A program made the translations under genes and the position numbers. A DNA stretch of 64,000 bases from the NCBI RefSeq assembly GCF_003703475.1, contig NZ_RDQM01000002.1, positions 1 through 64,000 of the forward strand, in the 5' to 3' direction. Numbering within the stretch: position 1 is the stretch's first letter; each line of letters opens with the position of its first letter. The notes below the pieces were generated by a model. The model made no database searches, had not been told where the DNA came from, and saw only the letters and a list, made by a program, of their open reading frames with translations. Of the stretch, positions 50,382 to 59,389 are shown in pieces. Source of the stretch: Allofranklinella schreckenbergeri. Its GTDB lineage: Bacteria > Pseudomonadota > Gammaproteobacteria > Burkholderiales > Burkholderiaceae_C.

Positions 50382-50532
50382 GAATGGGCCTTTATGAGGG
50401 GGTTGAAGTGGGTGTGCGTTGGCGCGCCCATCATGTCCTGGAGGGCCAACACACCAGCGGCCCAGATACGGGCGCCGGGAAAGGTTTTCAATGGAAAGGG
50501 GCTGGAAAGCGCGGGAAAGGGCTTGTGAGTGC

Positions 50533-50613
50533 TATTTTTTATAAATCAAAAGGAAACAAAATTAACTTGTTTTGGCATGATGGTATTGAAGTGATTTTTA
50601 CTTTGATTGAATG
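50533..50613 (+). repeat. Intergenic AT-rich repeat, copy K
   Basis: TTATAAATCAAAAGGAAA, core ACTTGTTTTGGCATGATGG, right arm TTTTTACTTTGATTG. It is one of the closest copies to the consensus and ends 9 nt from the relA stop. Confidence 0.9.
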
Positions 50614-50622
50614 TGTCTGAAC

Positions 50623-52896
50623 TCACTTGCGCCGTGCGGTGCGCACGCCTGGCACTTGGGCGACGGCGGCGAGCACGGCTTGCAAGTGGGTGGCGTTGGG
50701 CACTTCGATGGTGAAGGTCATGGTGGCGCTGTGGTTGCGGTGGCTGCGCGTTTGCACGCCGATGACGTTGGTGCGCTCACGCGCGAGCACGTCGGAGATA
50801 TCGCGCAACAGGCCCTGGCGGTCGTGCGCTTCCAGCAGGATGTCCACGGGATAGACGTTACGGGTGCTTTCGGCGCCTGCGCTTTGGCTCCACTGCACGT
50901 CGATGATGCGCTCGGGCGTGGTGGCCAGCATTTTCTGGAAGTTGGGGCAGTCCTGGCGGTGGATGCCTACACCTTTGCCGCGCGTGATGAAGCCGCCGAT
51001 GGCGTCTGGCGGGGCGGGCATGCAGCACTTGGCCAGGTGGGTCATGAGCGAGTCCATGCCCACGACGAGGACTTTGCCGCCAGCGCCGCTGCTGCGCGGC
51101 TTGCGCACGACGACGTCGTCGGCCGCGGCTGGCTCGGGCGCGGGTTCGGGGTGCAGCAGCACTTCGAGGGTGCGCAGGGAGAATTCGTCCTTGCCGACGA
51201 CTTCAAAGAAGGCATCGGTGGATTTGAAGCCCAGTTGTGCGGCGATGTCCTCGAGCTTGAGGGCGGTTTTGCCCTCGCGTTGCAGGACTTTTTCGACGAT
51301 TTCGCGGCCTTTGGCGATGGTTTGCGCCAGGGCCTGGGCGTTGAACCAGGCGCGCACTTTGCTGCGCGCGCGCGAGCTTTGCAAATAGCCCAGCTCTTTG
51401 TTGAGCCAGTCGCGCGAGGGGCCGCCTTCCTTGACGGCGGTGATTTCAACGGTTTGGCCGTTTTCCAGCGGGGTGTTGAGCGCGACCATGGCGCCATCGA
51501 CCTTGGCGCCGCGGCAGCGGTGGCCCAGGCTGGTGTGGACGGTGTAGGCAAAGTCCACCGGCGTGGCGCCACGGGGCAGCTCGACAATGCTGGCGTCGGG
51601 GGTGAGGACGTAGATGCGGTCGTCAAACAGGCCCAGGGCGCGCACTTCTTCGCTATCGGCAAATTCGCGCTCCCAGGCCAGTAGCTGGCGCAGCACGGCG
51701 ATTTTGGCGTCGTAATCGCCGCTGGCGGAAACGCCCGCGTAGCCTTTGGTGCCCGCTTCCTTGTAGGCCCAGTGGGCGGCCACGCCGGTTTCGGCGTGGT
51801 CGTGCATGGCCTGGGTGCGGATTTGCACTTCCACGGCGCGGCCTTGCGCATCGCGCACCACGGTGTGCAGCGATTGGTAGCCGTTGGGCTTGGGGCGGGC
51901 GATGTAGTCGTCAAATTCTGCGGAGACTTGGGTGAAGCGCGAGTGCACCCAGTCCAGGGTTTCGTAGCAGGCCTGTACGGTGGGCACGATGATGCGCACG
52001 GCGCGCAAATCGTAGAGCTGGTCAAAGCTCAGCGATTTGCCGCGCATTTTTTTGACGATGCTGTAGATGTGCTTGGGCCGTCCCTGCACGGTCGCGTCGA
52101 TGCCCCGCTCGGTGAGTTGGCCGCGGATGAGTGCGCACAGGCTTTGCATGTACTGCTCGCGCTCGCGGCGTTTTTCGTCGAGCTGTTTGGCGACGCTGCG
52201 GTAAGTCTCTGGCTCGAGAAAGCGAAAGGCCAGATCTTCCAGCTCCCACTTGAGCTGCCAGACGCCCAGGCGATGGGCCAGCGGGGCGAAGACGTACAGG
52301 CTCTCTTGCGCGAGGATGGGGTCAATTGGCGTTTTGCTGCTGGCGTGGTGGCGCAGGGTTTGCAGGCGCGAAGCCAGGCGGATAAGCACCACGCGCAAAT
52401 CGCGCGAGAAGGCCAGCAGCATCTTGCGCACGGTTTCGGCTTGCTCGACTTTGGCATCGCCTTTTTTGTAAACGCCCGGGCCGCTGCGCGCTTGGTGTTG
52501 CACGTGCATCAGGCGTGAGGTTTCCAGCGCGAGGGTGGCATAGGTTTCGCCAAAGCGCCGCGCAATGGCTTCCTGCGGATGGCTGAGGTGGAAAGAGGCG
52601 TAAATCAGATAGGTGACGGTCTGCATGGCCTCGGAGCCGCCAATGTCGCGCAAGATGGCGGCAACGGCATCGGCATGGGCCAGCGCGTTTTCGCCGCTGC
52701 GCAAAGTCTCATCGGTTAGCAGCGGCTCGGCAAAGGCGCGGGCGCGCTCCAGCATGCCTGTTTGTTGCGGCAGCAAATGGGCGGCAGCGCTGAACACGGG
52801 TGGCTGAGGGGCTTGCGCATCGTCGGTGCGGCCAGCCGCAAGGGCTGTCTGGGCGGATCGGGCAAGCTCAGAAGATTCGGCAACAAGACGGTTCAT
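50623..52896 (-). CDS. relA: (p)ppGpp synthetase RelA
   Basis: A 757-aa ribosome-associated enzyme making the stringent-response alarmone. It shows an HD-like region (about 60-200), the synthetase domain (RPKHIYSIVKKM; EFDDYIARPKPNGYQSLHT at about 326), TGS (IYVLTPDASIVELPRGATPVDFAY) and a C-terminal ACT domain. The EFDD motif is the acidic type of RelA, and the hydrolase domain lacks the HD pair (IYASFHLSHP in its place), so it should be synthesis-only; a SpoT elsewhere would be needed. Ordered after DUF1631 on the same strand. Confidence 0.93.
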   Translation of the reverse strand: MNRLVAESSELARSAQTALAAGRTDDAQAPQPPVFSAAAHLLPQQTGMLERARAFAEPLLTDETLRSGENALAHADAVAAILRDIGGSEAMQTVTYLIYASFHLSHPQEAIARRFGETYATLALETSRLMHVQHQARSGPGVYKKGDAKVEQAETVRKMLLAFSRDLRVVLIRLASRLQTLRHHASSKTPIDPILAQESLYVFAPLAHRLGVWQLKWELEDLAFRFLEPETYRSVAKQLDEKRREREQYMQSLCALIRGQLTERGIDATVQGRPKHIYSIVKKMRGKSLSFDQLYDLRAVRIIVPTVQACYETLDWVHSRFTQVSAEFDDYIARPKPNGYQSLHTVVRDAQGRAVEVQIRTQAMHDHAETGVAAHWAYKEAGTKGYAGVSASGDYDAKIAVLRQLLAWEREFADSEEVRALGLFDDRIYVLTPDASIVELPRGATPVDFAYTVHTSLGHRCRGAKVDGAMVALNTPLENGQTVEITAVKEGGPSRDWLNKELGYLQSSRARSKVRAWFNAQALAQTIAKGREIVEKVLQREGKTALKLEDIAAQLGFKSTDAFFEVVGKDEFSLRTLEVLLHPEPAPEPAAADDVVVRKPRSSGAGGKVLVVGMDSLMTHLAKCCMPAPPDAIGGFITRGKGVGIHRQDCPNFQKMLATTPERIIDVQWSQSAGAESTRNVYPVDILLEAHDRQGLLRDISDVLARERTNVIGVQTRSHRNHSATMTFTIEVPNATHLQAVLAAVAQVPGVRTARRK

Positions 52897-52986
52897 GGGC
52901 TTGGACTATACGCTGGCGCTCATGCCTGGCGGGCATATGCCGATTCACGAAAGTGCCCCAAGGGCTGGCCTGCTTGTTGAATGGGT

Positions 52987-53073
52987 ATTTTATTTTCTAT
53001 ATCAAATGGAAAAATAATATGCTTGTTTCGGCAATATGGTATTTTTTATGATTTTCCTTTGATGTGTAATTTG
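52987..53073 (+). repeat. Intergenic AT-rich repeat, copy L
   Basis: TATATCAAATGGAAAAATAA, core GCTTGTTTCGGCAATATGG, right arm TTTTCCTTTGATG. It ends 11 nt from the stop of the DUF1631 gene. Confidence 0.86.
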
Positions 53074-53084
53074 TACGGCGATGG

Positions 53085-55148
53085 CTATTCGGGGCGAAGC
53101 TGGCCGTTTTCCTGCAATTGGAGCAGCCGCCGGCGGGTCATGGTCTGGCTGAAGCCATCCGGCGATGTGAACATGAAGATGCCTTCATCGGGGCTGGCCC
53201 AGGTCAGTTGGGTGCGCAAGCCGTTTTCACCGAGAAAGAACCAGGCGCCAACTTGCATGGGGGGAAGATCAGGTCCGCTGGCATCTTTGCTCTTGGGGCT
53301 GCTGGGTGATTCCTCTGGCGCCTCTGTCAGCATGGGCACGGCCATGCGGGCGGATGGCGCGGCAGCAGGCCTTGCGCCTTTGGGCTGGCCGATGTCGATG
53401 GCCTGGCCTTCGGGCGAGGCGTAGAGAAGTTGTACGCCGCCGTCTTGCGGCACTTCGGCCGTCGCCTCCTGGATCGCTTGGCGGTGCAGGTCTTTGAGCT
53501 TGCTCACCGCTGGCTCGACCTGCTCTGCCGAGAGGCCCACGCTGAGCAGGCCCACACGCAGTTGTTCGTGCATGTCTTTGACCGAGCGCAGCAGCTCCGG
53601 AGCGGGGTGGCGGAAGCTGTCGGCCTGCACGCTCAGCAGCAACAGGCTGACCAGGCGCAGATAGCCTTTGGGATCGCGTGCGATCAGCGCATCTTCATCG
53701 GTGAAGGATTCGCCGGAGTCTCTGGCGTGGCGCAGCAAAGATTTGGCAACGACCTTGGCCCAGGGGCCACTCAAGAATGCGCGCACACGCGGATGCGCTG
53801 CGGCATATCGCGGTGTGGCCTTGATTTGCGCAACGATTTTTTTCAACAGTGCGTCGGTGTTGATCTCTGGCCCAACCGCTGGCGCAGAGGCGGTGGCAGG
53901 GGCGGCCGGACGCGGCGTATTCAAAAGTTGTTCGCTGGCCCACTGAAAGGCCTCGGTGGAGCGCGCCTGAGCCAGGCGGGCGGTGTGCGAGATGCTTTGC
54001 ACACGTTGTAAAAAGTCCTGGCAGCCTGGGGCTTGTTCAGTGGGAAACTGCTTGGCCTTGGCGCGCACTTCGGCCAAGAAGGCGCGCGCGGGGTGCGCGG
54101 TGCTGCGCAAAAAGGCAGGGTCGTTTTGCACCAGGGCGCGCAACGCGGGCATCCATTGGGCGACGATTTTTTTCAGGGTGGGCAGATGGGCCGTGTCTTT
54201 GACCAGATGGATCACCAAGGTTTGCAGGTCCAAAGCTTCGGCCTCTGGTTTTGGGGTAGGCGCGGCAGATTTGCTGGCCGGACGGCCCACCTGGGTCAGC
54301 GCAAAATCCGCTTCAGGCAGGTGGAGCGCATCCGTTTGCTCGGGCTGGGGCGCTTGTGCAGGCTTGTTGAGCACGTAGAGATGGGCCTGATCGCCCAAAG
54401 TGCGCAACAGCTCTTGTTTGGTGAGCAAATCCTCGGAGTTGGTGCTGATGCCTGTATTCAGGTAAGACATGTTGCCAAACCCTGTCGTCAAAGCGCCAAA
54501 ACTGGTATTGCGTTTTTGCACCGCCTCTACCCCGGCTTCGGACATTTGGTTGGCGACCAGCATGTACGTGCGCGCCAGATAGGTGGGCAGCACCGCAACA
54601 AAGCTCTTGAGCGCCAGCGATTTGACGGCATCCTCGCCCTGGCTGGCATAAATCATTTTTTGCGCCGCCAGCAGGTAATTCTCGGGGCGCATGGGGTTGC
54701 GGTTGGGGTGGATGTAGCTGTAGCCGCGTGCGGCGCTGACCAACCCATCCAGTTGATTGAGGCTGTGGCTCACAGCCGCCTCCAGTGCATTGCGCAGGTG
54801 CAATAAATCGCTTTTGGCCTGGATGGACAAATCGTTGCCAGCGCCTAAACCGCCCAGGCTGGAGGTGATGTCGTCATCGTCCTGAAAGGGGTCGAAGTCA
54901 ACGACTTCGGAGAAAGCGTTGAGCAGATAAGCGGGGTAGGCACGCTCCCACTCATCTTGGTTTTTCTGCAAAAAGTGCAGGCTTTGCTGCATCAATACGG
55001 GGCCAATTTGCCCCAGGGTTGGATCCTGGTTTTGGGCAATGCGTGCATGCGCTTCCTTGAGAATGCGCCGCACGCTGGAGCCGCTCTCTCTCAAGGCGGC
55101 GATGACCCCTTTTTTGAAAGTAGTCCAGTTGGCCTCAAGCTGTTCCAT
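53085..55148 (-). CDS. DUF1631 family protein
   Basis: A 687-aa cytoplasmic protein. The C-terminal signature of DUF1631 is clear: VGAWFFLGENGLRTQLTWASPDEGIFMFTSPDGFSQTMTRRRLLQLQ. The N-terminal half is helical (DEWERAYPAYLLNAFSEV), with long Ala/Pro-rich linkers at about 260-300 and 410-440. The family is common in betaproteobacteria and gammaproteobacteria; its function is not known to me. It stands alone between ettA and relA. Confidence 0.85.
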   Translation of the reverse strand: MEQLEANWTTFKKGVIAALRESGSSVRRILKEAHARIAQNQDPTLGQIGPVLMQQSLHFLQKNQDEWERAYPAYLLNAFSEVVDFDPFQDDDDITSSLGGLGAGNDLSIQAKSDLLHLRNALEAAVSHSLNQLDGLVSAARGYSYIHPNRNPMRPENYLLAAQKMIYASQGEDAVKSLALKSFVAVLPTYLARTYMLVANQMSEAGVEAVQKRNTSFGALTTGFGNMSYLNTGISTNSEDLLTKQELLRTLGDQAHLYVLNKPAQAPQPEQTDALHLPEADFALTQVGRPASKSAAPTPKPEAEALDLQTLVIHLVKDTAHLPTLKKIVAQWMPALRALVQNDPAFLRSTAHPARAFLAEVRAKAKQFPTEQAPGCQDFLQRVQSISHTARLAQARSTEAFQWASEQLLNTPRPAAPATASAPAVGPEINTDALLKKIVAQIKATPRYAAAHPRVRAFLSGPWAKVVAKSLLRHARDSGESFTDEDALIARDPKGYLRLVSLLLLSVQADSFRHPAPELLRSVKDMHEQLRVGLLSVGLSAEQVEPAVSKLKDLHRQAIQEATAEVPQDGGVQLLYASPEGQAIDIGQPKGARPAAAPSARMAVPMLTEAPEESPSSPKSKDASGPDLPPMQVGAWFFLGENGLRTQLTWASPDEGIFMFTSPDGFSQTMTRRRLLQLQENGQLRPE

Positions 55149-55163
55149 CTTTCACCTCCCCGT

Positions 55164-55185
55164 AAAAAGGGGCCTGAAGCCCCTT
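55164..55185 (-). terminator. Intrinsic terminator between ettA and the DUF1631 gene
   Basis: AAGGGGC and GCCCCTT with a 5-nt loop; on the minus strand the stem runs into five T, ending the ettA message. Confidence 0.7.
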
Positions 55186-55187
55186 GT

Positions 55188-56849
55188 TTATTTCAGTGCC
55201 TTGAAGCGCATGCGTTTCGGTTGTGCAGCTTCTTCACCCAGGCGTTTGCGTTTGTCGGCCTCATACTCCTGGTAGTTCCCGTCGAAGAAGACCCACTGGC
55301 TATCGCCTTCGGCAGCCAGGATGTGGGTGGCAATGCGGTCCAGGAACCAGCGGTCATGGCTGATGACCAGCACCGTGCCCGCATACTCCAGCAGGGCATC
55401 TTCCAAGGCGCGCAGGGTTTCAACGTCCAGGTCGTTTGAAGGCTCGTCAAGCAACAAAACGTTACCGCCTGTCAGCAGTGTTTTCGCCAAGTGTAGCCTG
55501 CCTCGTTCCCCGCCAGAGAGATTGCCCACTTTTTTCTGCTGGTCGCCGCCGTTGAAGTTGAATCGGCCTGCATAAGCGCGGCTGGGCATTTGGAATTTAC
55601 CAACGGTGACAATATCCAGACCGCCGGAAATATCTTCCCAAACGGTTTTGTCGTTGGAGAGATCATCACGGGATTGATCGACGTAAGCGATTTGCACGGT
55701 AGGGCCGATATCAACCGTGCCGCTATCGGGCGTTTCGCGCCCGGCGATGAGCTTGAACAGCGTGGATTTACCGGCGCCGTTGGGGCCGATGATGCCCACA
55801 ATGGCCCCGGCGGGGATGTTCATGCTCAGGTTATCGATCAGCAGACGGTCGCCAAAAGACTTGCTGACGTTCTTGAATTCAATGACTTTGCTGCCCAGCC
55901 GCTCTGCCACAGGGATGAAGATTTCCTGGGTTTCGTTGCGTTTTTGGTATTCGTAGTCGGACAGCTCCTCGAAGCGGGCGATACGGGCTTTGCTCTTGGC
56001 TTGGCGGCCCTTGGCGTTCTGACGCACCCATTCCAGCTCTTTTTTCAGGGCTTTGGCGCGGGCTTCCTCGCCTTTTTGCTCGGCTTCCAGGCGGGCTTGT
56101 TTCTGGGTCAGCCACTCGCTGTAGTTGCCTTTGTAGGGGATGCCATGGCCGCGGTCGAGCTCCAAAATCCACTCGGCGGCGTTATCGAGGAAGTAGCGGT
56201 CGTGGGTGATGGCGACGACAGTGCCGGGGAAGCGCTGGAGGAACTGCTCCAGCCAATCCACGCTTTCGGCGTCCAGGTGGTTGGTGGGCTCGTCCAGCAG
56301 CAGCATGTCGGGCTTGGACAGCAGCAGGCGGCACAGCGCCACGCGCCGCTTTTCCCCGCCGGAGAGGTGGCCAACCACCGCATCCCAGGGGGGCAGGCGC
56401 AGGGCGTCGGCGGCGATTTCCAACTGGTGCTCGGAATCCGTGCCTGCGGTAGCGATGATGGCTTCCAGCCGGGCTTGCTCTGCGGCAAGGGCGTCGAAGT
56501 CGGCGTCGGGTTCGGCGTAGGCGGCGTACACCTTCTCCAGCTCAGCGCGGGCGGAAATCACCTCGCCCATGGCTTCTTCCACGCATTCGCGCACGGTTTG
56601 CTCGGGCGCCAATTGCGGCTCTTGCGGCAAATAGCCGATTTTCAGGCCTGGCATTGGCAAGGCTTCGCCTTCAATTTCTTTATCCAGACCAGCCATGATT
56701 TTCAAGAGGCTGGACTTGCCCGAACCATTCAGGCCCAGCACGCCAATTTTGGCGCCGGGGAAAAAGCTCAGGGAAATGTCCTTGAGGATTTGGCGTTTTG
56801 GGGGAACCGTTTTACTGACACGGTTCATCGAATAGACGTATTGAGCCAT
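55188..56849 (-). CDS. ettA: Energy-dependent translational throttle protein EttA
   Basis: A 553-aa ABC-F protein with two ATPase cassettes and no membrane domain. Cassette 1: Walker A GLNGSGKSS, signature LSGGEKRR, Walker B LLLDEPTNHLD. Then the P-site tRNA interaction motif region (YKGNYSEWLTQKQARLEAEQK) and cassette 2: GPNGAGKST, LSGGERGR, LLLDEPSNDLD. EttA binds the ribosome E site and tunes translation by ATP level. The ATG at 56849 (MAQYVYSMNRVSK) matches the family; the length equals E. coli EttA (555). Confidence 0.96.
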   Translation of the reverse strand: MAQYVYSMNRVSKTVPPKRQILKDISLSFFPGAKIGVLGLNGSGKSSLLKIMAGLDKEIEGEALPMPGLKIGYLPQEPQLAPEQTVRECVEEAMGEVISARAELEKVYAAYAEPDADFDALAAEQARLEAIIATAGTDSEHQLEIAADALRLPPWDAVVGHLSGGEKRRVALCRLLLSKPDMLLLDEPTNHLDAESVDWLEQFLQRFPGTVVAITHDRYFLDNAAEWILELDRGHGIPYKGNYSEWLTQKQARLEAEQKGEEARAKALKKELEWVRQNAKGRQAKSKARIARFEELSDYEYQKRNETQEIFIPVAERLGSKVIEFKNVSKSFGDRLLIDNLSMNIPAGAIVGIIGPNGAGKSTLFKLIAGRETPDSGTVDIGPTVQIAYVDQSRDDLSNDKTVWEDISGGLDIVTVGKFQMPSRAYAGRFNFNGGDQQKKVGNLSGGERGRLHLAKTLLTGGNVLLLDEPSNDLDVETLRALEDALLEYAGTVLVISHDRWFLDRIATHILAAEGDSQWVFFDGNYQEYEADKRKRLGEEAAQPKRMRFKALK

Positions 56850-57192
56850 CTGGTCTTTCAGAGGGGTATTGAATAAGGGGGAGCGGATTGCTTTCGGAAA
56901 GGGCGCGGTGCGGCATCTTTGCGACAGTGCCTGCATTCTCTGGCCTCGTGGGGGCAGCCCATTGGAGAGTAAATGGCAGTATGCGCGGCATCTTGTGCCA
57001 AAATGCGCACGTTTTGGGTTTCAGTCACCCAAAACCTTTGATTCGCAGCGTTGAGGGCCAAGCGCCACCGCACAATTCTAATCAACAACGCACGATGCCC
57101 AGACTGAGCGCCTTGCTTCATACCGAAAACAGCGGGCGTGGGCGAAACCAAGTGGACGGCGTTTTGTTTGCCAGGACGCCCATCAAAATACA
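56850..57192. other. Divergent region between ettA and rhlE, 343 bp
   Basis: Should hold promoters for both genes. The one clear structure is a 9-bp perfect inverted repeat at 57011-57035. No gene is seen; the small open frames here show no family features. Confidence 0.5.
57011..57035. promoter_or_regulatory. Perfect inverted repeat upstream of rhlE
   Basis: GTTTTGGGT and ACCCAAAAC are separated by 7 nt. It could be an operator or an RNA hairpin in the rhlE leader. There is no T-run, so it is not a terminator. Confidence 0.45.
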
Positions 57193-59094
57193 GTGACTTT
57201 TGAATCCTTGAATCTGTCGGCCGACATCGTTTCTGCCGTGACAGCGCTGGGCTACGTTCAGCCCACCCCCATCCAAGCCCAATCCATCCCGTTGATTTTG
57301 GCCGGTCACGATTTGCTCGCTGGCGCGCAGACCGGCACGGGAAAAACCGCTGCGTTTACGCTGCCTTTGTTGCAATCGCTCAGCCAGGCTGACCAAGGCA
57401 GGCAAGAGGGGCGGGCGCCGAGGGCGCTCATCCTCACTCCCACGCGTGAGCTGGCGGCGCAAATCAACGACAACATCATCGCTTACGGCAAGCATTTGGC
57501 GCTGAGCTCCGTCGTGGTCTTCGGCGGCGTGGGCATGACGCCGCAAATCAATGCCATTGCCAAAGGCGTCGATATCCTCGTGGCAACGCCGGGGCGCCTG
57601 CTGGATTTGCACAGCCAAGGGTATGTGGATCTCAGCGCCGTGCGCTACCTCGTGCTCGATGAGGCCGATCGCATGCTGGATATGGGCTTTATCCATGATG
57701 TGCGCAAAGTCTTGGCGGTGCTGCCCGATGACAAGCAATCGCTGCTGTTTTCGGCGACTTTCAGCGATGAAATCCGCAAGCTGGCCAACAGCTTTCTGAA
57801 AAATCCGCAGCACATCCAGGTCACGCCGCCCAATACGACGGTGCAGCGCATTAGCCAAGTCATTTGCCCGGTAGGTAGGCAGCAGAAAAAAGCGGCCTTG
57901 CTGCACATCATCACCTCGCGCAACTGGAATCAGGTGCTGGTATTCACGCGCACCAAATTTGGCGCCAACCATGTGGCTGAATTCCTGAATAAAAACGGTG
58001 TCAGCGCCATGGCCCTGCATGGCAATAAAAGCCAATCGGCCCGCACCCAGGCGCTTTCCAGTTTTAAAGCGGGGGATTTGCGCGTTCTGGTGGCAACAGA
58101 CATTGCCGCGCGCGGCATCGATATCGATGAGCTGCCGCATGTGGTGAATTACGAAATCCCCAATGTGCCTGAAGATTACGTGCACCGCATCGGGCGCACC
58201 GGCCGCGCGGGCAACGAAGGGCATGCCATCAGCCTGGTGTGCCTGGATGAAGAAGGCTTCATGATGGAGATTGAGCGCTTTACCAAGCAGGAAATCCCCG
58301 TGGAACTGATGCCTGAGTTCGCGCCGCCGGAAGACGAAGTGGCCGAGCCGATTGCCATGGGCCGCCAGACGCTGTGGGGCGGGGCGGGCAAGCCGCCGAG
58401 CCGGGAAGTCATGCAAGCGGCGGCCAAAGCCGCGCGCAAAGAGATGATGGAACGCATCCAAAGCAAGCGTGTGGCCCAGGGTAGCCGCAAGAAAGGGCCG
58501 GAGTACAAAGCGCAAGAGCAGGACAAGCCAGCGCGTGCCAAAGGGGCTGCAGCAATGGGAGGCGCTACGGAAAGTGACATGGCATCGGCTTCGGCCCCGC
58601 AGGGCGAAGGCGCATCCAACTCCAGCCCGCGCCCGCTGGATGCGGATGGCAAGCCCTTGAAGCGCCGCAACCGCTTCCGCGCCGGGGGGCGCAGCCGCGC
58701 GCAACGCAGCGATAGCGCGCCAGGGGCGGAAGGCGGCCAAAAAGCTGCCGTATCGCGCGGCCCCGGCCCATCGACCGGATATGCCAAGCCGCAGGGTGCG
58801 CGCCCGGCCAAGCCCAATAAAACAGGGCGGGGCAGCCAGCGGGAGCAACGCTCGCGCGATCCCATGCTGCGCGCCGATGCTCACCTGGGCACCCAAACGG
58901 GCATTTCGCTGGCACCTGCATACCGGGGCGACAGCGGCCGCCAGCCAGACCCTATGCGCACCAGTGTGGACAGCATGGCCGAGCGCGGCCGCCGCAACAA
59001 AGGCGGCAACCGCAATAAAAACCGCGGGCCTGGGGGCATTTCCCCCTTGCAGCACAGCGGGCTGGCCATTGGTGGCCGTCGGCATGGGGGGTGA
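57193..59094 (+). CDS. rhlE: DEAD-box RNA helicase RhlE
   Basis: A 633-aa ATP-dependent RNA helicase. Motifs in order are Q ([10 protein letters not shown]), I (AQTGTGKT), Ia PTREL, GG, TPGR, II DEAD at about 156, III SAT, V ARGIDI and [10 protein letters not shown]. The C-terminal third is a long basic Gly/Arg/Lys-rich tail (ending [16 protein letters not shown]) as in other betaproteobacterial RhlE. It starts with a GTG at 57193; the Shine-Dalgarno is distant and weak, so the start is provisional. Confidence 0.94.
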   Translation: MTFESLNLSADIVSAVTALGYVQPTPIQAQSIPLILAGHDLLAGAQTGTGKTAAFTLPLLQSLSQADQGRQEGRAPRALILTPTRELAAQINDNIIAYGKHLALSSVVVFGGVGMTPQINAIAKGVDILVATPGRLLDLHSQGYVDLSAVRYLVLDEADRMLDMGFIHDVRKVLAVLPDDKQSLLFSATFSDEIRKLANSFLKNPQHIQVTPPNTTVQRISQVICPVGRQQKKAALLHIITSRNWNQVLVFTRTKFGANHVAEFLNKNGVSAMALHGNKSQSARTQALSSFKAGDLRVLVATDIAARGIDIDELPHVVNYEIPNVPEDYVHRIGRTGRAGNEGHAISLVCLDEEGFMMEIERFTKQEIPVELMPEFAPPEDEVAEPIAMGRQTLWGGAGKPPSREVMQAAAKAARKEMMERIQSKRVAQGSRKKGPEYKAQEQDKPARAKGAAAMGGATESDMASASAPQGEGASNSSPRPLDADGKPLKRRNRFRAGGRSRAQRSDSAPGAEGGQKAAVSRGPGPSTGYAKPQGARPAKPNKTGRGSQREQRSRDPMLRADAHLGTQTGISLAPAYRGDSGRQPDPMRTSVDSMAERGRRNKGGNRNKNRGPGGISPLQHSGLAIGGRRHGG

Positions 59095-59112
59095 TGGTGT
59101 ATTTGCAAACCT

Positions 59113-59181
59113 AGGGAAAAATCGATTCCACGTGGATATGCCGAAAAGGCATTGATTTTTTTCTTTTGGATTGTAAATTTT
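59113..59181 (-). repeat. Intergenic AT-rich repeat, copy M (inverted)
   Basis: Minus-strand reading: TTTACAATCCAAAAGAAAAA, core GCCTTTTCGGCATATCC, far arm ATCGATTTTTCCC. The far arm is diverged. It lies 18 nt after the rhlE stop. Confidence 0.75.
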
Positions 59182-59200
59182 GGGGTGTTGAGGGGTGTAT

Positions 59201-59223
59201 GACCGGCGGCAAAACTGCCGGTC
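59201..59223. other. Hairpin downstream of rhlE
   Basis: GACCGGC and GCCGGTC form a 7-bp stem with a 9-nt loop and no T-run. Possible 3' stabiliser or weak terminator in the 295-nt gap between rhlE and the CorB-type gene. Confidence 0.4.
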
Positions 59224-59389
59224 GGGCGCTTGTTTCCGCAGCTTTGTCAGCCTGCACCGCGAGCCTGCGCTGTCAGCCCCTTGGTTCGCCCCTTATTTAG
59301 CCCCTTATCATCGTGGGCCTATTCCACCGAAACCGACTTGATGATGCATGCCAGCGCGCCGCAAGCGCGTGTGGCGGCCCCACAGTGCC

